Assembly: GCA_964410625.1 (NCBI GenBank)
Contig: CAYPHY010000024.1
Location: forward strand, 7,539-71,538
Direction of reading: 5' to 3'
DNA length: 64,000 nucleotides
From: CAYPHY01 sp964410625
GTDB lineage: Bacteria; Chloroflexota; Anaerolineae; Promineifilales; Promineifilaceae
Under the pieces are notes generated by a model. That model searched no databases, was not told the DNA's origin, and saw only the letters and a program-made list of their open reading frames with translations. Numbering within the stretch: the stretch's first letter is position 1; every line of letters begins with the position of its first letter. Made by a program: the position numbers and the translations under genes. Shown piece by piece: positions 43,989-51,550 of this stretch.

Positions 43989-44123
43989 TCAACCACCGCA
44001 GGAAGAGGTTCCGGGGCAGTCGCCGTTCAGGCTGACGCCGATACCAGGGCTACCCAAGAAAGCCAATGCGACCAACGAGACCATGAGCAAACTTGCGAAT
44101 TTATTGCGGATTACCTTAGCCAT
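43989..44123 (-). CDS. 44-residue exported peptide with C-terminal cysteines
   Basis: Short gene with a strong ribosome-binding site (AAAAGGAG nine bases before the ATG at 44123) and an intrinsic terminator just after its stop. The product has a basic start MAKVIRNKFA, a hydrophobic core SLLMVSLVALAFL and a polar end NGDCPGTSSCGG. That is a signal peptide or small TM segment followed by a two-Cys tail. An upstream 8-bp hairpin (44157-44164 with 44181-44188) lies in its leader. It could be a secreted signal or a modified-peptide precursor; no modification enzyme is adjacent. Its neighbours are a TPR protein and a STAND ATPase. Confidence 0.75.
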   Translation of the reverse strand: MAKVIRNKFASLLMVSLVALAFLGSPGIGVSLNGDCPGTSSCGG

Positions 44124-44156
44124 GACAGATTTCTCCTTTTCCTTGCTTTAATTGTA

Positions 44157-44188
44157 AAGTGCAGTCCTCCTAATTTCGTGCTGCACTT
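44157..44188. promoter_or_regulatory. Leader hairpin upstream of the small peptide gene
   Basis: AAGTGCAG and CTGCACTT pair over eight bases with a 16-base loop. On the minus strand the loop contains an extra AGGAGG sequence with no start codon behind it. Possible RNA regulatory element. Confidence 0.4.
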
Positions 44189-44395
44189 GTTGTTGTCTAT
44201 ATGGTCTATAATAGAGCAGAATTGCCCAGTTCACCTGACCGTGCTCTGACGATTAACTCAGAGATCGGGGGTCAACCTCTGACAAAATTACTCGTTCTGG
44301 CGATTTAGGTCAGCGGCGGGTAAGTGACAAGAATATTACTACTTATGTCTACTCGTATTTGTGTAGGCACTATGTACTAATGAATTGGAATTTTG

Positions 44396-45283
44396 ATGAC
44401 AATCCCTGACATTTACCTTCCTCCAAACCTGTCAGCCAGTGAAATTTCTGTCTGCATCGGACTAATCTCTGACACCCATGCGCCTGACCGTTGGCCGGAT
44501 GTACCGACGGCCGTCTATGACATCCTTCATGGTGTTGATCTCCTCCTCCATGCCGGAGATGTGGGGGAGTTATGGGTGCTGGACCGGCTGAGCGCCATCG
44601 CGCCAGTGGTGGCGGTACACGGCAATGACGAAACGGCCGAGGCCTCCCGCGAACTGCCATACCAGCAGTTGCTCACCATTGCCGGACAACGTTTGTTGCT
44701 CTGCCATAGCCACTATCCCGACCGGGCGCAAGAGTTGGCCTCACGCAAGGGGGACGAGTGGGCCAGCCGCCTGGAGCGCTATAGCAATCAGGCACAGCGG
44801 GCGGGCGCACAGATGTATGTGCTTGGTCACTGGCATATCCCGTTTTTCCACCAACACAATGGGGTGTGGCTGATCAATCCAGGGGCGATTGCGTCGGGCA
44901 GTCCCTGGATGCGACAAAGCATCCAGACCGTCGCTTTCCTATTCATCCGCGACGACGGCCGTCCCTTTGTTACCCATGTAGATTTGGCACATCCCGAACG
45001 GCCGTATGCCGCCGACGTGGACTGGGCAGGGGGCATCCAGGCTACCATTGCTCGCTACCACGACTCTATCTTATCGCTGGAGCTACAAGCGATGATGCCG
45101 CAGATGGTAGAGATCGCGCGTGGGGCCAGCGCAGCTTTGCGCCAAACCTACATGCGCCTCGCCCATCGCTGTTGGGCAGGGGAGATGGGGGTGATCACGG
45201 CCGCTGATCTGCTGGCGGCCGTTGCAGACAACGGGGAGATTGACGCGGCCGAGAAGGAAATATTTCTGTCAGCCTTCCGTTAG
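44396..45283 (+). CDS. YfcE-like metallophosphoesterase with C-terminal extension
   Basis: A 295-residue calcineurin-type phosphodiesterase. The metal-site motifs occur in order: LISDTHAPDRW, LLLHAGDVGE, AVHGNDE, LLCHSHYPD and VLGHWHIPFF. LINPGAIASGS matches the YfcE/MJ0936 subgroup. Residues ~195-295 after the core are additional and helical (ALRQTYMRLAHRCWAGEMGV; GEIDAAEKEIFLSAFR) with no domain I recognise. Start at the ATG at 44396 with GGAA upstream. Confidence 0.88.
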   Translation: MTIPDIYLPPNLSASEISVCIGLISDTHAPDRWPDVPTAVYDILHGVDLLLHAGDVGELWVLDRLSAIAPVVAVHGNDETAEASRELPYQQLLTIAGQRLLLCHSHYPDRAQELASRKGDEWASRLERYSNQAQRAGAQMYVLGHWHIPFFHQHNGVWLINPGAIASGSPWMRQSIQTVAFLFIRDDGRPFVTHVDLAHPERPYAADVDWAGGIQATIARYHDSILSLELQAMMPQMVEIARGASAALRQTYMRLAHRCWAGEMGVITAADLLAAVADNGEIDAAEKEIFLSAFR

Positions 45284-45285
45284 CC

Positions 45286-46356
45286 TTAGGCCTCCAACGG
45301 CCGAAAACCACCGCCGCGCACATCGCGCACATCGGTGACGACCACAAACGCCTTCTTGTCAATCTGCTTGACAATGCGCCGGATGTCTTTTGCCTGTCGT
45401 TCATTGCAGACGCACATCAAGATTTGATGTGTTTGACCGGTGAACATCCCCGTTCCCTCCCAACGAGTCAGGCCGCGCTTAACTTCTTTCATCACTTGTT
45501 GGCTAATCGCCATGCTGTCATCGGAGATAATAAACACCAGTTGCTCGCGCAGGTGGAAGGGTAAGCGCAGCGAAGGCATATCAATTTCCAACGCCTCCCA
45601 GGTTACCTGGCGCAAGCGGCTGCCAAAGCGTTGCATCGCGCTTGGCCCCATACCCATAAACACTTCGCCATGTGATTCACGCAGGGTGGTGGTTGCCAGG
45701 CCAATGCCAAAGAGCAGCGCTTGCACGATTACGCCAAGCAGGAAGACAAACCAGCCCGGCAACAAACCGATAGCCGCGTTTTCTAGCACAACGTCGAAGC
45801 TGGTGACTGGCTCTGGGTGTAAGGTCACTTTCAGCAGCCAACCGGCGGCGAGGATAAAAAAGATGAAGGCGTAATTGCGACGGTAGCGACGGCCGAATGC
45901 CTCACCCAAACTGATCGGAAAGGTGGGCTTGTTCAGGCTTTCGATCAGCTTCTCCGCCCAGTCGCCGCTGGGGTGGAATGCTGGCGAGAGGAGGCTGGAA
46001 TAGTAGTTGGTTTCCATCAGCCGGACGCGATATGACCACAATTCATAATAGCGGTAGCGTCGTGCTTCAATGAGCAAGAACAGCAGCACCAGCAGTGTGT
46101 TGACGATGATCAGCGCGTGGGTGTTGTTGATGTCGCTGAAGGTAAAGGTCATTGCTGCGCCAGTGGTAACGACGGCCCAGTTGGTGGTGGTGTCCAGTCG
46201 CGAACGCCAGAAGTTGGCGCGGGCGATTTCTCCGCGATAGAAGTGGACCATGGCGGCATTAAAATCGCTCGGCCGCATCCCACCCTCATCTCTAGCCGAC
46301 CGCCACAGCCAGGAGAGATCGGGCAGTTCATTCGCTTCTGTTTTAATTTCTTCCAT
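45286..46356 (-). CDS. DUF2270 membrane protein fused to a DUF2179-type domain
   Basis: A 356-residue protein starting at the ATG at 46356 with GGAGG nine bases before it. The N-terminal ~240 residues resemble DUF2270: a soluble start (PSDFNAAMVHFYRGEIARAN), then two or four TM helices with RRYRYYELWSYRVRLMETNY between. The C-terminal ~85 residues (FIISDDSMAISQQVMKEVKR, EGTGMFTGQTHQILMCVCNE, DVRGGGFRP) match the DUF2179/YitT C-terminal PII-like domain. The combination suggests ligand sensing by the C-terminal domain at the membrane. It converges with the phosphoesterase with 2 bases between. Confidence 0.75.
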   Translation of the reverse strand: MEEIKTEANELPDLSWLWRSARDEGGMRPSDFNAAMVHFYRGEIARANFWRSRLDTTTNWAVVTTGAAMTFTFSDINNTHALIIVNTLLVLLFLLIEARRYRYYELWSYRVRLMETNYYSSLLSPAFHPSGDWAEKLIESLNKPTFPISLGEAFGRRYRRNYAFIFFILAAGWLLKVTLHPEPVTSFDVVLENAAIGLLPGWFVFLLGVIVQALLFGIGLATTTLRESHGEVFMGMGPSAMQRFGSRLRQVTWEALEIDMPSLRLPFHLREQLVFIISDDSMAISQQVMKEVKRGLTRWEGTGMFTGQTHQILMCVCNERQAKDIRRIVKQIDKKAFVVVTDVRDVRGGGFRPLEA

Positions 46357-46415
46357 GATGGTCGCCTCCGAATATGATAATTCATCTACTATATGTCTAT
46401 TATACACACCTCTGG
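46357..46415. other. Short upstream region of the DUF2270 gene
   Basis: A/T-rich (CTATATGTCTATTATACACACC) and likely the promoter region for the DUF2270-DUF2179 gene; the minus-strand boxes are not clear. Confidence 0.3.
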
Positions 46416-46706
46416 GGTAACGGAGAGTGCAGCGCTCAACCGGTGCGTCTCAGCCTGGTGAACAGGCTGACCGTAACGCGATTTTCCTAAATCGCGGCTG
46501 CTCCACGATAGCGGCGACGGCAGCGATTTGGGAAAATCGCTGTACGACAACCGAGAACTCCGAGGGTAACGGAGAGTGCAGCGCTAAACCGGTGCGTCTC
46601 AGCCTGGTGGACAGGCGGACCGTAACGCGATTTTCCTAAATCGCGGCTGCTCCACGATAGCGGAGACGGCAGCGATTTGGGAAAATCGCTGTACGATAAT
46701 CGACGC
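46416..46706. repeat. 149-bp tandem repeat, two copies, containing type J hairpins
   Basis: GGTAACGGAGAGTGCAGCGCT begins at 46416 and again at 46565, giving a 149-base period with only a few differences. Each copy holds GCGATTTTCCTAAATCGC and GCGATTTGGGAAAATCGC palindromes. No reading frame of note. Confidence 0.9.
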
Positions 46707-46834
46707 CCCGGCCGAAACGCTTGACGATATACCGAATAGCGATTACCGTTTACGGCTGGGAATGGAATTCCCACACTGACATAGAAAGTACGCTAAAGCG
46801 CACTCATTACAGTGTTTCAATAGTGATTGCAACG

Positions 46835-46925
46835 TTATTCCGAGCGGAGCGAGGAATCCCTTGCGATTCCGTTGATCAGCGAATGGAGGGATTCCTCGCT
46901 CCGAAGACTCCGCTCGGAATGACAG
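46835..46925. repeat. Type G facing repeat
   Basis: TCCGAGCGGAGCGAGGAATCCC faces GGGATTCCTCGCTCCGAAGACTCCGCTCGGAATGAC. Near-copy of 39826-39920 in another gap. Confidence 0.85.
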
Positions 46926-46970
46926 TTGTGTTACTTTTGAAACACAGTACTTACTACGAACAATTATCCA

Positions 46971-47465
46971 ATGAACGAAGAACCCTGGTGGAAAGGGAGA
47001 CGGGGCGAATGGTATGTGGTGGCGCAATTGCTGCTGATGGGGCTGGTGGCAATTGGGCCACAGAGCGGGCCAGGGTTGCCGGCGCAGTTGTTGCCCGATT
47101 CGTTGACGGCCGTTCGCCTTGTCGCTGGTCTAATTTTGTTTGCTATCGGCCTCGCACTCGCGGTGGCCGGAGTGTTCAACCTTGGCCGTAACCTGGCAAT
47201 TGTGCCACGGCCGAAGGAGGACGCCGTGTTGGTGGAGAGCGGCGTCTATCGCCTTGTGCGCCACCCGATCTATAGCGGGGTGATCCTCGGTTCGTTGGCC
47301 TGGGCGTTGTTGGTCAATGGGCCGCTGACGCTGGTCTATGCGCTGGTGCTGGCGGCCGTGTTGGACATCAAAGCGCGGCGTGAAGAACGCTGGCTCAGCG
47401 AAAAGTATCCCACCTATCCCGCCTATCAACGGCGCGTGCGTAAGCTTATCCCTTTCATCTATTGA
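46971..47465 (+). CDS. Isoprenylcysteine carboxyl methyltransferase-like membrane protein
   Basis: A 164-residue integral membrane methyltransferase (ICMT/phospholipid methyltransferase family). About four TM helices and the conserved C-terminal region LVRHPIYSGVILGSLAWALL with R-H-P-x-Y, followed by ARREERWLSEKYPTYPAYQRRV with the E-E/Y-x-x-Y-x-x-R-V pattern that binds S-adenosylmethionine. In bacteria the substrates are usually unknown. Next gene is a hemerythrin. Confidence 0.9.
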   Translation: MNEEPWWKGRRGEWYVVAQLLLMGLVAIGPQSGPGLPAQLLPDSLTAVRLVAGLILFAIGLALAVAGVFNLGRNLAIVPRPKEDAVLVESGVYRLVRHPIYSGVILGSLAWALLVNGPLTLVYALVLAAVLDIKARREERWLSEKYPTYPAYQRRVRKLIPFIY

Positions 47466-47489
47466 ACTCAATTTGGAATATCCACCATT

Positions 47490-47582
47490 AAGTAAACCAC
47501 GGTTGACACAGATGCGATGGATAAACACAGATTTTTGTCGAAGCGATCCGTGGAAATCCGTTCAATCAGTCTAAGCCGTGGT
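47490..47582. repeat. Type E facing repeat
   Basis: AAACCACGGTTGACACAGATGCGATGGATAAACACAGATTTTTG faces GATCCGTGGAAATCCGTTCAATCAGTCTAAGCCGTGGTC. It ends just before the hemerythrin start. Confidence 0.7.
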
Positions 47583-47597
47583 CAATCAGGAAACCAT

Positions 47598-48089
47598 ATG
47601 CTAAATGAACCTTATCAGGGAGCGACAGAGGAACAACTACGCAGTCCGATGGTGCGCGAGTTGCTGGCGATTCACAATATGTTTCGCAATGAATTGGCGG
47701 CGATGCTGCGCTTTGTGGAGGAGCTGACGAACGGCCGTCATACTCTCGACGGGCCGGAGACACAGACGCGCATCCGCATGTTGATCCAGGCGGGGCAACG
47801 CTATACCTATATGTTGCATCACCATCACCACCTGGAGACGGCAATGGTCTTTCCCCGCCTGGCGACGGAGGGGTTAGAGCAGGAGGTGATTGACAAGCTA
47901 AACAGTGACCATGATGAGATTGCTGTGCTGATTGGTGAGTTTGAGGCGGCGATTCATGACTATTCGGCCGTTGAACCGGCTGTGGTGGACAACGATCTGC
48001 GGCGGCTTTCCGACGCGCTGCAAGCCCACCTCGCCTATGAGGAAACCCACGTTTGCCCCTTCCTGGCCCGCTTTTCCGGTTGGTTCTAA
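47598..48089 (+). CDS. Hemerythrin-domain protein
   Basis: A 163-residue protein, start at the ATG at 47598 (MLNEPYQG) with AGGAAA upstream. Its four-helix layout shows the iron ligands: AIHNMFRNEL (H-x-x-x-R), MLHHHHHLETAMVFPRL, NSDHDEIAVLIGEF and HLAYEETHVCPFLARF (E-x-x-H). It should bind a di-iron centre and sense or store O2 or NO. Confidence 0.9.
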   Translation: MLNEPYQGATEEQLRSPMVRELLAIHNMFRNELAAMLRFVEELTNGRHTLDGPETQTRIRMLIQAGQRYTYMLHHHHHLETAMVFPRLATEGLEQEVIDKLNSDHDEIAVLIGEFEAAIHDYSAVEPAVVDNDLRRLSDALQAHLAYEETHVCPFLARFSGWF

Positions 48090-48107
48090 CAAATATGAGT
48101 GTGGCGA

Positions 48108-48212
48108 TTACGGAATAACCACGGATTATGACGGATGGGACGGATTCACACAGATTCAAAAAGCAAATCCGTGAAAATCCGTCTAATCCGTTTTCATCCG
48201 TGGTTAAGCGTT
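48108..48212. repeat. Type E facing repeat
   Basis: AACCACGGATTATGACGGATGGGACGGATTCACACAG faces AAATCCGTGAAAATCCGTCTAATCCGTTTTCATCCGTGGTT. It lies between the convergent hemerythrin and MBOAT genes. Confidence 0.8.
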
Positions 48213-48219
48213 GTTTATC

Positions 48220-49710
48220 CTACCAGCCGAGGCCGAAGAGACGGCCGATGGTTTGCAACGCCAGTGCAGGGGTGGGCAGCAGGAACCAGACCCAGCCGAT
48301 GACCACATAGTGGAAGGTTAGCAGCCAGGAAACGGCCGTCCACAGCTGCTTGCGGCGCGGCCGATCCTGCAAGCGACGATACCACCCCCGTGTCCGGTCG
48401 CTCCACTGCTTATGGGCAAAGAGGGCGAGGGCGTGCCACACCCCCCAGATGAAGAAGTTCCAGGTGATGCCGTGCCAGAGGCCGATGACAATCATCGTCG
48501 CTAGATGGGCAAAGAGCAGGATCAGGGTGGGTGACGGCCGAGGCTTGCGGCGTAGCAATGAGCGCGACAGCGGGGTGAAGACGTAAAATCGCGCCCAATT
48601 GCTGAGCGTCATGTGCCAGGTTTGCCAGAAGGTGGTGATGTTAGTGCGCAAATAGGGGCGGTTGAAATTTTCCGGCAGGCGGATGCCGAAGAGCAAGCCC
48701 AGACCAATGGCAATGTCGCTGTACCCGGCAAAGTCAAAGTAAAGGCGTAGGGCGTAACCGTAGAGCAGCAGCCATAGGCCGGGGGTGTTGGTGACTTGCA
48801 TGGCATTAAGCGGGGTGAGTGCCATGCCCTGTGCCAATGTGTCGGCGATGATGAACTTCTTGAACAACCCCAGGCCGATGCGCCAGAAGGCCAGACCGAT
48901 GCGCGTGGGGTCAAGCCCGTGCATATCGGGCAGCGTGCGTAGGTCGGCGACAAAGCGTTCGGCGCGATCAATCGGCCCGGCGGTATAAGCGGGGGCGAAG
49001 ATTACATAGGTGATAAATTCGCGTAGTGATAAGGAAGGCAGGATACCTGTGTGCCGGTCGCGGAGAGCGTGGATCAGGCGGAAGGCGACATAGGAAAAGC
49101 CAACCCAGGCCAGATCAAGCGGCGCGGCCAGGGTGACGTCTTGCGCAGACAACGTGCGCCAGAGGCGGCTGGCGGCCGTTGCCAGCGGTTCGGTTTTGAG
49201 GATGATGAAGAGGAGGATGATTAGTGAGATAAGGAGAGTGAGAGAGTGAGAGACTGGGAGATTAGAGAGTGACGAGTGGCGAGTGGCTAGTGATGAGTGG
49301 AGACGGATAAGGATGGCGATAAGCAGGGTGGTGATGAGCAGGATGGTGAGGATGAGCAGGGGGTCGGGCGGCCGTGAGGGGGTCAGGCGGTAGTCAGCGG
49401 GAAGGAAGCGGGTCAGCGAGAGCAGAATAACCAACGCGGCAATGAGCAAAAGGGTCGGCAAATTGGCGCGGAATGAACCTTCGGCCGTGTCGGGCTGGCG
49501 CACTGCTACCCAGGTGAGAACGGTCAGGCATATGGTGAATGTGGGCAGCAAGAAGTCGGCATAGCGGACAAACAGGAAGGTTTGTAACCAGTAGATGGCG
49601 ACGACACTGCCGATGAGCAACGCCCATGAACGCCAGCGCGGAGGGATGACGGCCGCATAAAGCAAGGCGGCAAGGCCGATAATGGCGATGGCACGAAGGT
49701 CGAAGGTCAA
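48220..49710 (-). CDS. MBOAT family O-acyltransferase
   Basis: A 496-residue multi-span enzyme of the DltB/AlgI/PatA class, which moves acyl groups across the membrane for envelope polymer modification. The motifs are clear: YFDFAGYSDIAIGLGLLFG, RPYLRTNITTFWQTWHMTLS (the W-x-x-W-H motif with the first active-site His) and MIVIGLWHGITWNFFIWG with the second His. A hydrophilic segment near residues 137-155 (HSSLATRHSSLSNLPVSHS) is encoded by repeat DNA at 49231-49300. It is the last gene of a minus-strand operon with two SGNH lipoproteins and a microprotein. Confidence 0.92.
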   Translation of the reverse strand: MTFDLRAIAIIGLAALLYAAVIPPRWRSWALLIGSVVAIYWLQTFLFVRYADFLLPTFTICLTVLTWVAVRQPDTAEGSFRANLPTLLLIAALVILLSLTRFLPADYRLTPSRPPDPLLILTILLITTLLIAILIRLHSSLATRHSSLSNLPVSHSLTLLISLIILLFIILKTEPLATAASRLWRTLSAQDVTLAAPLDLAWVGFSYVAFRLIHALRDRHTGILPSLSLREFITYVIFAPAYTAGPIDRAERFVADLRTLPDMHGLDPTRIGLAFWRIGLGLFKKFIIADTLAQGMALTPLNAMQVTNTPGLWLLLYGYALRLYFDFAGYSDIAIGLGLLFGIRLPENFNRPYLRTNITTFWQTWHMTLSNWARFYVFTPLSRSLLRRKPRPSPTLILLFAHLATMIVIGLWHGITWNFFIWGVWHALALFAHKQWSDRTRGWYRRLQDRPRRKQLWTAVSWLLTFHYVVIGWVWFLLPTPALALQTIGRLFGLGW

Positions 49711-49737
49711 AGCTTACCTGAATGTGTGGACAGCAAT

Positions 49738-49825
49738 ATTTAACGCAGAGGCGCAGAGAGACAGAGGCGCAGTGACTTTTTCATTATCTCTGCGGCTCTG
49801 CGCCTTTGCGCCTCTGCATTAAGAT
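49738..49825. repeat. Type D facing repeat
   Basis: ACGCAGAGGCGCAGAGAGACAGAGGCGCAG faces ATCTCTGCGGCTCTGCGCCTTTGCGCCTCTGC, in the gap between the first SGNH gene and the MBOAT gene. Confidence 0.85.
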
Positions 49826-49877
49826 AAATTCCAAAGAGAAAAATCCATGTCATCTACATCTACCCGTGTCGTTTATT

Positions 49878-50942
49878 CTAAGGCTGAACTGTCTTGCGAA
49901 TCGCATCGAGCATCAGGAGCGCGGTCAGATCGTTGACCGGATAGCCGCGATTGAAAGTCTCCGGATCGGTATAGTCGTTGCTGCGGTAGATGGTCAGGTG
50001 CACGTTGTCATCGCTCAGGCCGCGCTCCGGCAGCGTACCGGCGATGCGATCAAAGTCCCACAGGGGGACGCGATATTCGGCCGTCAGGCTGCGGATAATG
50101 CCGTTGTTGCGGTCGCCCGGCCCCTCAAAACGGTCGGGCTTGGTCCCCAAAACGGGGATAACCCCTGCGGCAATACACTCTTCGATCATCCGCCGCACAT
50201 TTTCCTCAAAGGATTCGGCCGAACCGGTGTCATTTGTCCCCACGCGAATCAACATCACGCTGGGACTGTGCAGCCGTATTTCGCAGGCGAGCATCGTCTC
50301 TTCCGGTTGGCAAAACTCCTTGTTTGCCCAAAAGGGATCAAAGACCGACCAGGCATGGAGTCCAACCTTCACCCCAACTCCGTAGCGGGCGAAGGAGCCA
50401 GCGTAGTGGTCAATCGTCGGTTGTAAAAATTCATATGGCCCCAGCGTATAGGCGCCGCTGTCGAAGCGGGTGAGGTAGCTGCTAGTTAGCACCAGGCTAT
50501 CGCCGATTTTTGAGAAGGCGTTGGGATTGCGGCCGAGTTCCTCGCCGGTAGCAAATATCTGGCGGATATGGGCCTGTACTTCTTCATCCATGACTACAAA
50601 GGCATCGGCCGCCATGCCGTTGACGGTGACGGCCGGGGTGGGCGTCAGCGTTGGCGGCGGTGTGGTGGCCGTTGCCTCCTCCGTGGGCGTGGGAAGGGTC
50701 GGCGTCGCTGAAGGGGGAAGCGTTGCCGTTGGTGGCACGGTCGGCAAGGGCGTGGGGGTAATCGTCGGCGTCGAGGTAATGGTGACCGGCATCAATGCCG
50801 GGGCAACGGTGGTGGGCAGCTCGGCGGTGCGGTCGGTGAGCGGCACGGCCGGGCCGCAGCCGGTCAGGAAGACCAAAGCCACGGCGACAAACAGGATGAG
50901 AAGCTTAGGTCGCTTGATTCTCAGAAGCCTTGATAGATCCAT
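49878..50942 (-). CDS. SGNH/GDSL-type lipoprotein
   Basis: Exported lipoprotein of 354 residues: a basic start, LLILFVAVALVFLTGC lipobox, then a Thr/Pro stalk. The SGNH blocks are visible: FSKIGDSLVL (block I Ser), MLIRVGTND (block III, with Asn) and LSDDNVHLTIY (block V, D-x-x-H). Family members paired with MBOAT proteins (AlgJ/X, DltD, PatB) pass or remove acyl groups on envelope polymers. Its ATG lies within the microprotein gene (22-base overlap), so translation is coupled. It is 54-58% like the second SGNH gene by impression, not by computation. Confidence 0.88.
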   Translation of the reverse strand: MDLSRLLRIKRPKLLILFVAVALVFLTGCGPAVPLTDRTAELPTTVAPALMPVTITSTPTITPTPLPTVPPTATLPPSATPTLPTPTEEATATTPPPTLTPTPAVTVNGMAADAFVVMDEEVQAHIRQIFATGEELGRNPNAFSKIGDSLVLTSSYLTRFDSGAYTLGPYEFLQPTIDHYAGSFARYGVGVKVGLHAWSVFDPFWANKEFCQPEETMLACEIRLHSPSVMLIRVGTNDTGSAESFEENVRRMIEECIAAGVIPVLGTKPDRFEGPGDRNNGIIRSLTAEYRVPLWDFDRIAGTLPERGLSDDNVHLTIYRSNDYTDPETFNRGYPVNDLTALLMLDAIRKTVQP

Positions 50943-51037
50943 TGCGGTGCGCTATCGGTGGTCAGGATAATCAGCAGCAAGATGAGCAGGGCAAGGCCGA
51001 GGGCGAGCAAGTTCTCGCGTGAAAATAGCCGCTGCAT
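50921..51037 (-). CDS. 38-residue DltX-like microprotein
   Basis: A very short gene: its ATG at 51037 follows the lipoprotein stop with a single base between, and its 3' end overlaps the SGNH gene by 22 bases, which argues strongly that it is translated. The product has a basic start (MQRLFSREN), one TM helix (LLALGLALLILLLIIL) and an outward tail ending SAPQWIYQGF. DltX microproteins of D-alanylation operons share this layout and, from memory, end in FIYNEF-like motifs with an acyl-accepting Tyr. Here the pattern is aromatic-Ile-Tyr-x-x-Phe. Candidate acyl carrier between the MBOAT and SGNH proteins. Confidence 0.75.
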   Translation of the reverse strand: MQRLFSRENLLALGLALLILLLIILTTDSAPQWIYQGF

Positions 51038-51038
51038 C

Positions 51039-51452
51039 TCAGGGCGCCTCACCACACCATTTCCACTCCCCATCTTCTTCGACGACGCGATAGGCGGTCA
51101 GTGGAAATTCCGTTTCTTCCGCGCCGTAGAGGGCGACAATGCGGCCGTCGCAGCGCACCGTGGTGCTGTCCCCTTCTTGTTGGCAAGCGGCATCCTCTAG
51201 CTGTACCTCGCTCACGCTGTCGAAGGTATGGATTTCGCGCTCCAGCACGCTCTCCATTTCCGAACAGAGCAGGCTTTGTATCGTTTCGCCGTCGCTGTCC
51301 ACTTTCGCTTGCAGATAGCGTTCAACCGTGTCTGCCGGATCGGCCGTTGTCCCTCCACCGCTTCCACAGGCTACCAGTAACAGCATGTGAAGTAGAATGG
51401 GGATGGTTACGCGGATGACGCGGATTGTTCGCGGATGACGCGGATTGTTCAT
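51039..51452 (-). CDS. Small lipoprotein, start in repeat DNA
   Basis: A 137-residue lipoprotein with signal VTIPILLHMLLLVACGSGGG (lipobox LVAC). Mature part resembles a small alpha/beta NTF2-like or DUF4878-like domain (DTVERYLQAKVDSDGETIQS), with several Cys. The chosen ATG at 51452 lies in type H/E repeat DNA, and the positively charged n-region (NNPRHPRTIRVIRV) is encoded by two type E units. A later ATG (51374 region) would leave almost no n-region. It sits one base from the microprotein, so it belongs to the acylation operon; its own role is unknown. Confidence 0.65.
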   Translation of the reverse strand: MNNPRHPRTIRVIRVTIPILLHMLLLVACGSGGGTTADPADTVERYLQAKVDSDGETIQSLLCSEMESVLEREIHTFDSVSEVQLEDAACQQEGDSTTVRCDGRIVALYGAEETEFPLTAYRVVEEDGEWKWCGEAP

Positions 51453-51550
51453 TGTCTCGTTGTAGCGCGATTTGCCAAATCGCGTTACATGGTTCATTGT
51501 CCTATACTTCATTGTCTCATTGTTCATTGTCTCATTGTTCATTGTTCATT
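51404..51550. repeat. Type E, J and H repeats
   Basis: GCGGATGACGCGGATTGTTC units (51410-51450), GTAGCGCGATTTGCCAAATCGCG (type J, 51463-51487), then CATTGTCTCATTGTTCATTG units (type H) to 51550. The tract supplies the start of one gene and the end of the next. Confidence 0.8.

Noticed and set aside
44200..44340. Possible tRNA or small RNA upstream of the phosphoesterase
   Set aside because: No cloverleaf with acceptor and T-arm could be drawn.
46416..46706. Tandem 149-bp units as a CRISPR array
   Set aside because: Only two long near-identical units without distinct spacers or nearby cas genes.
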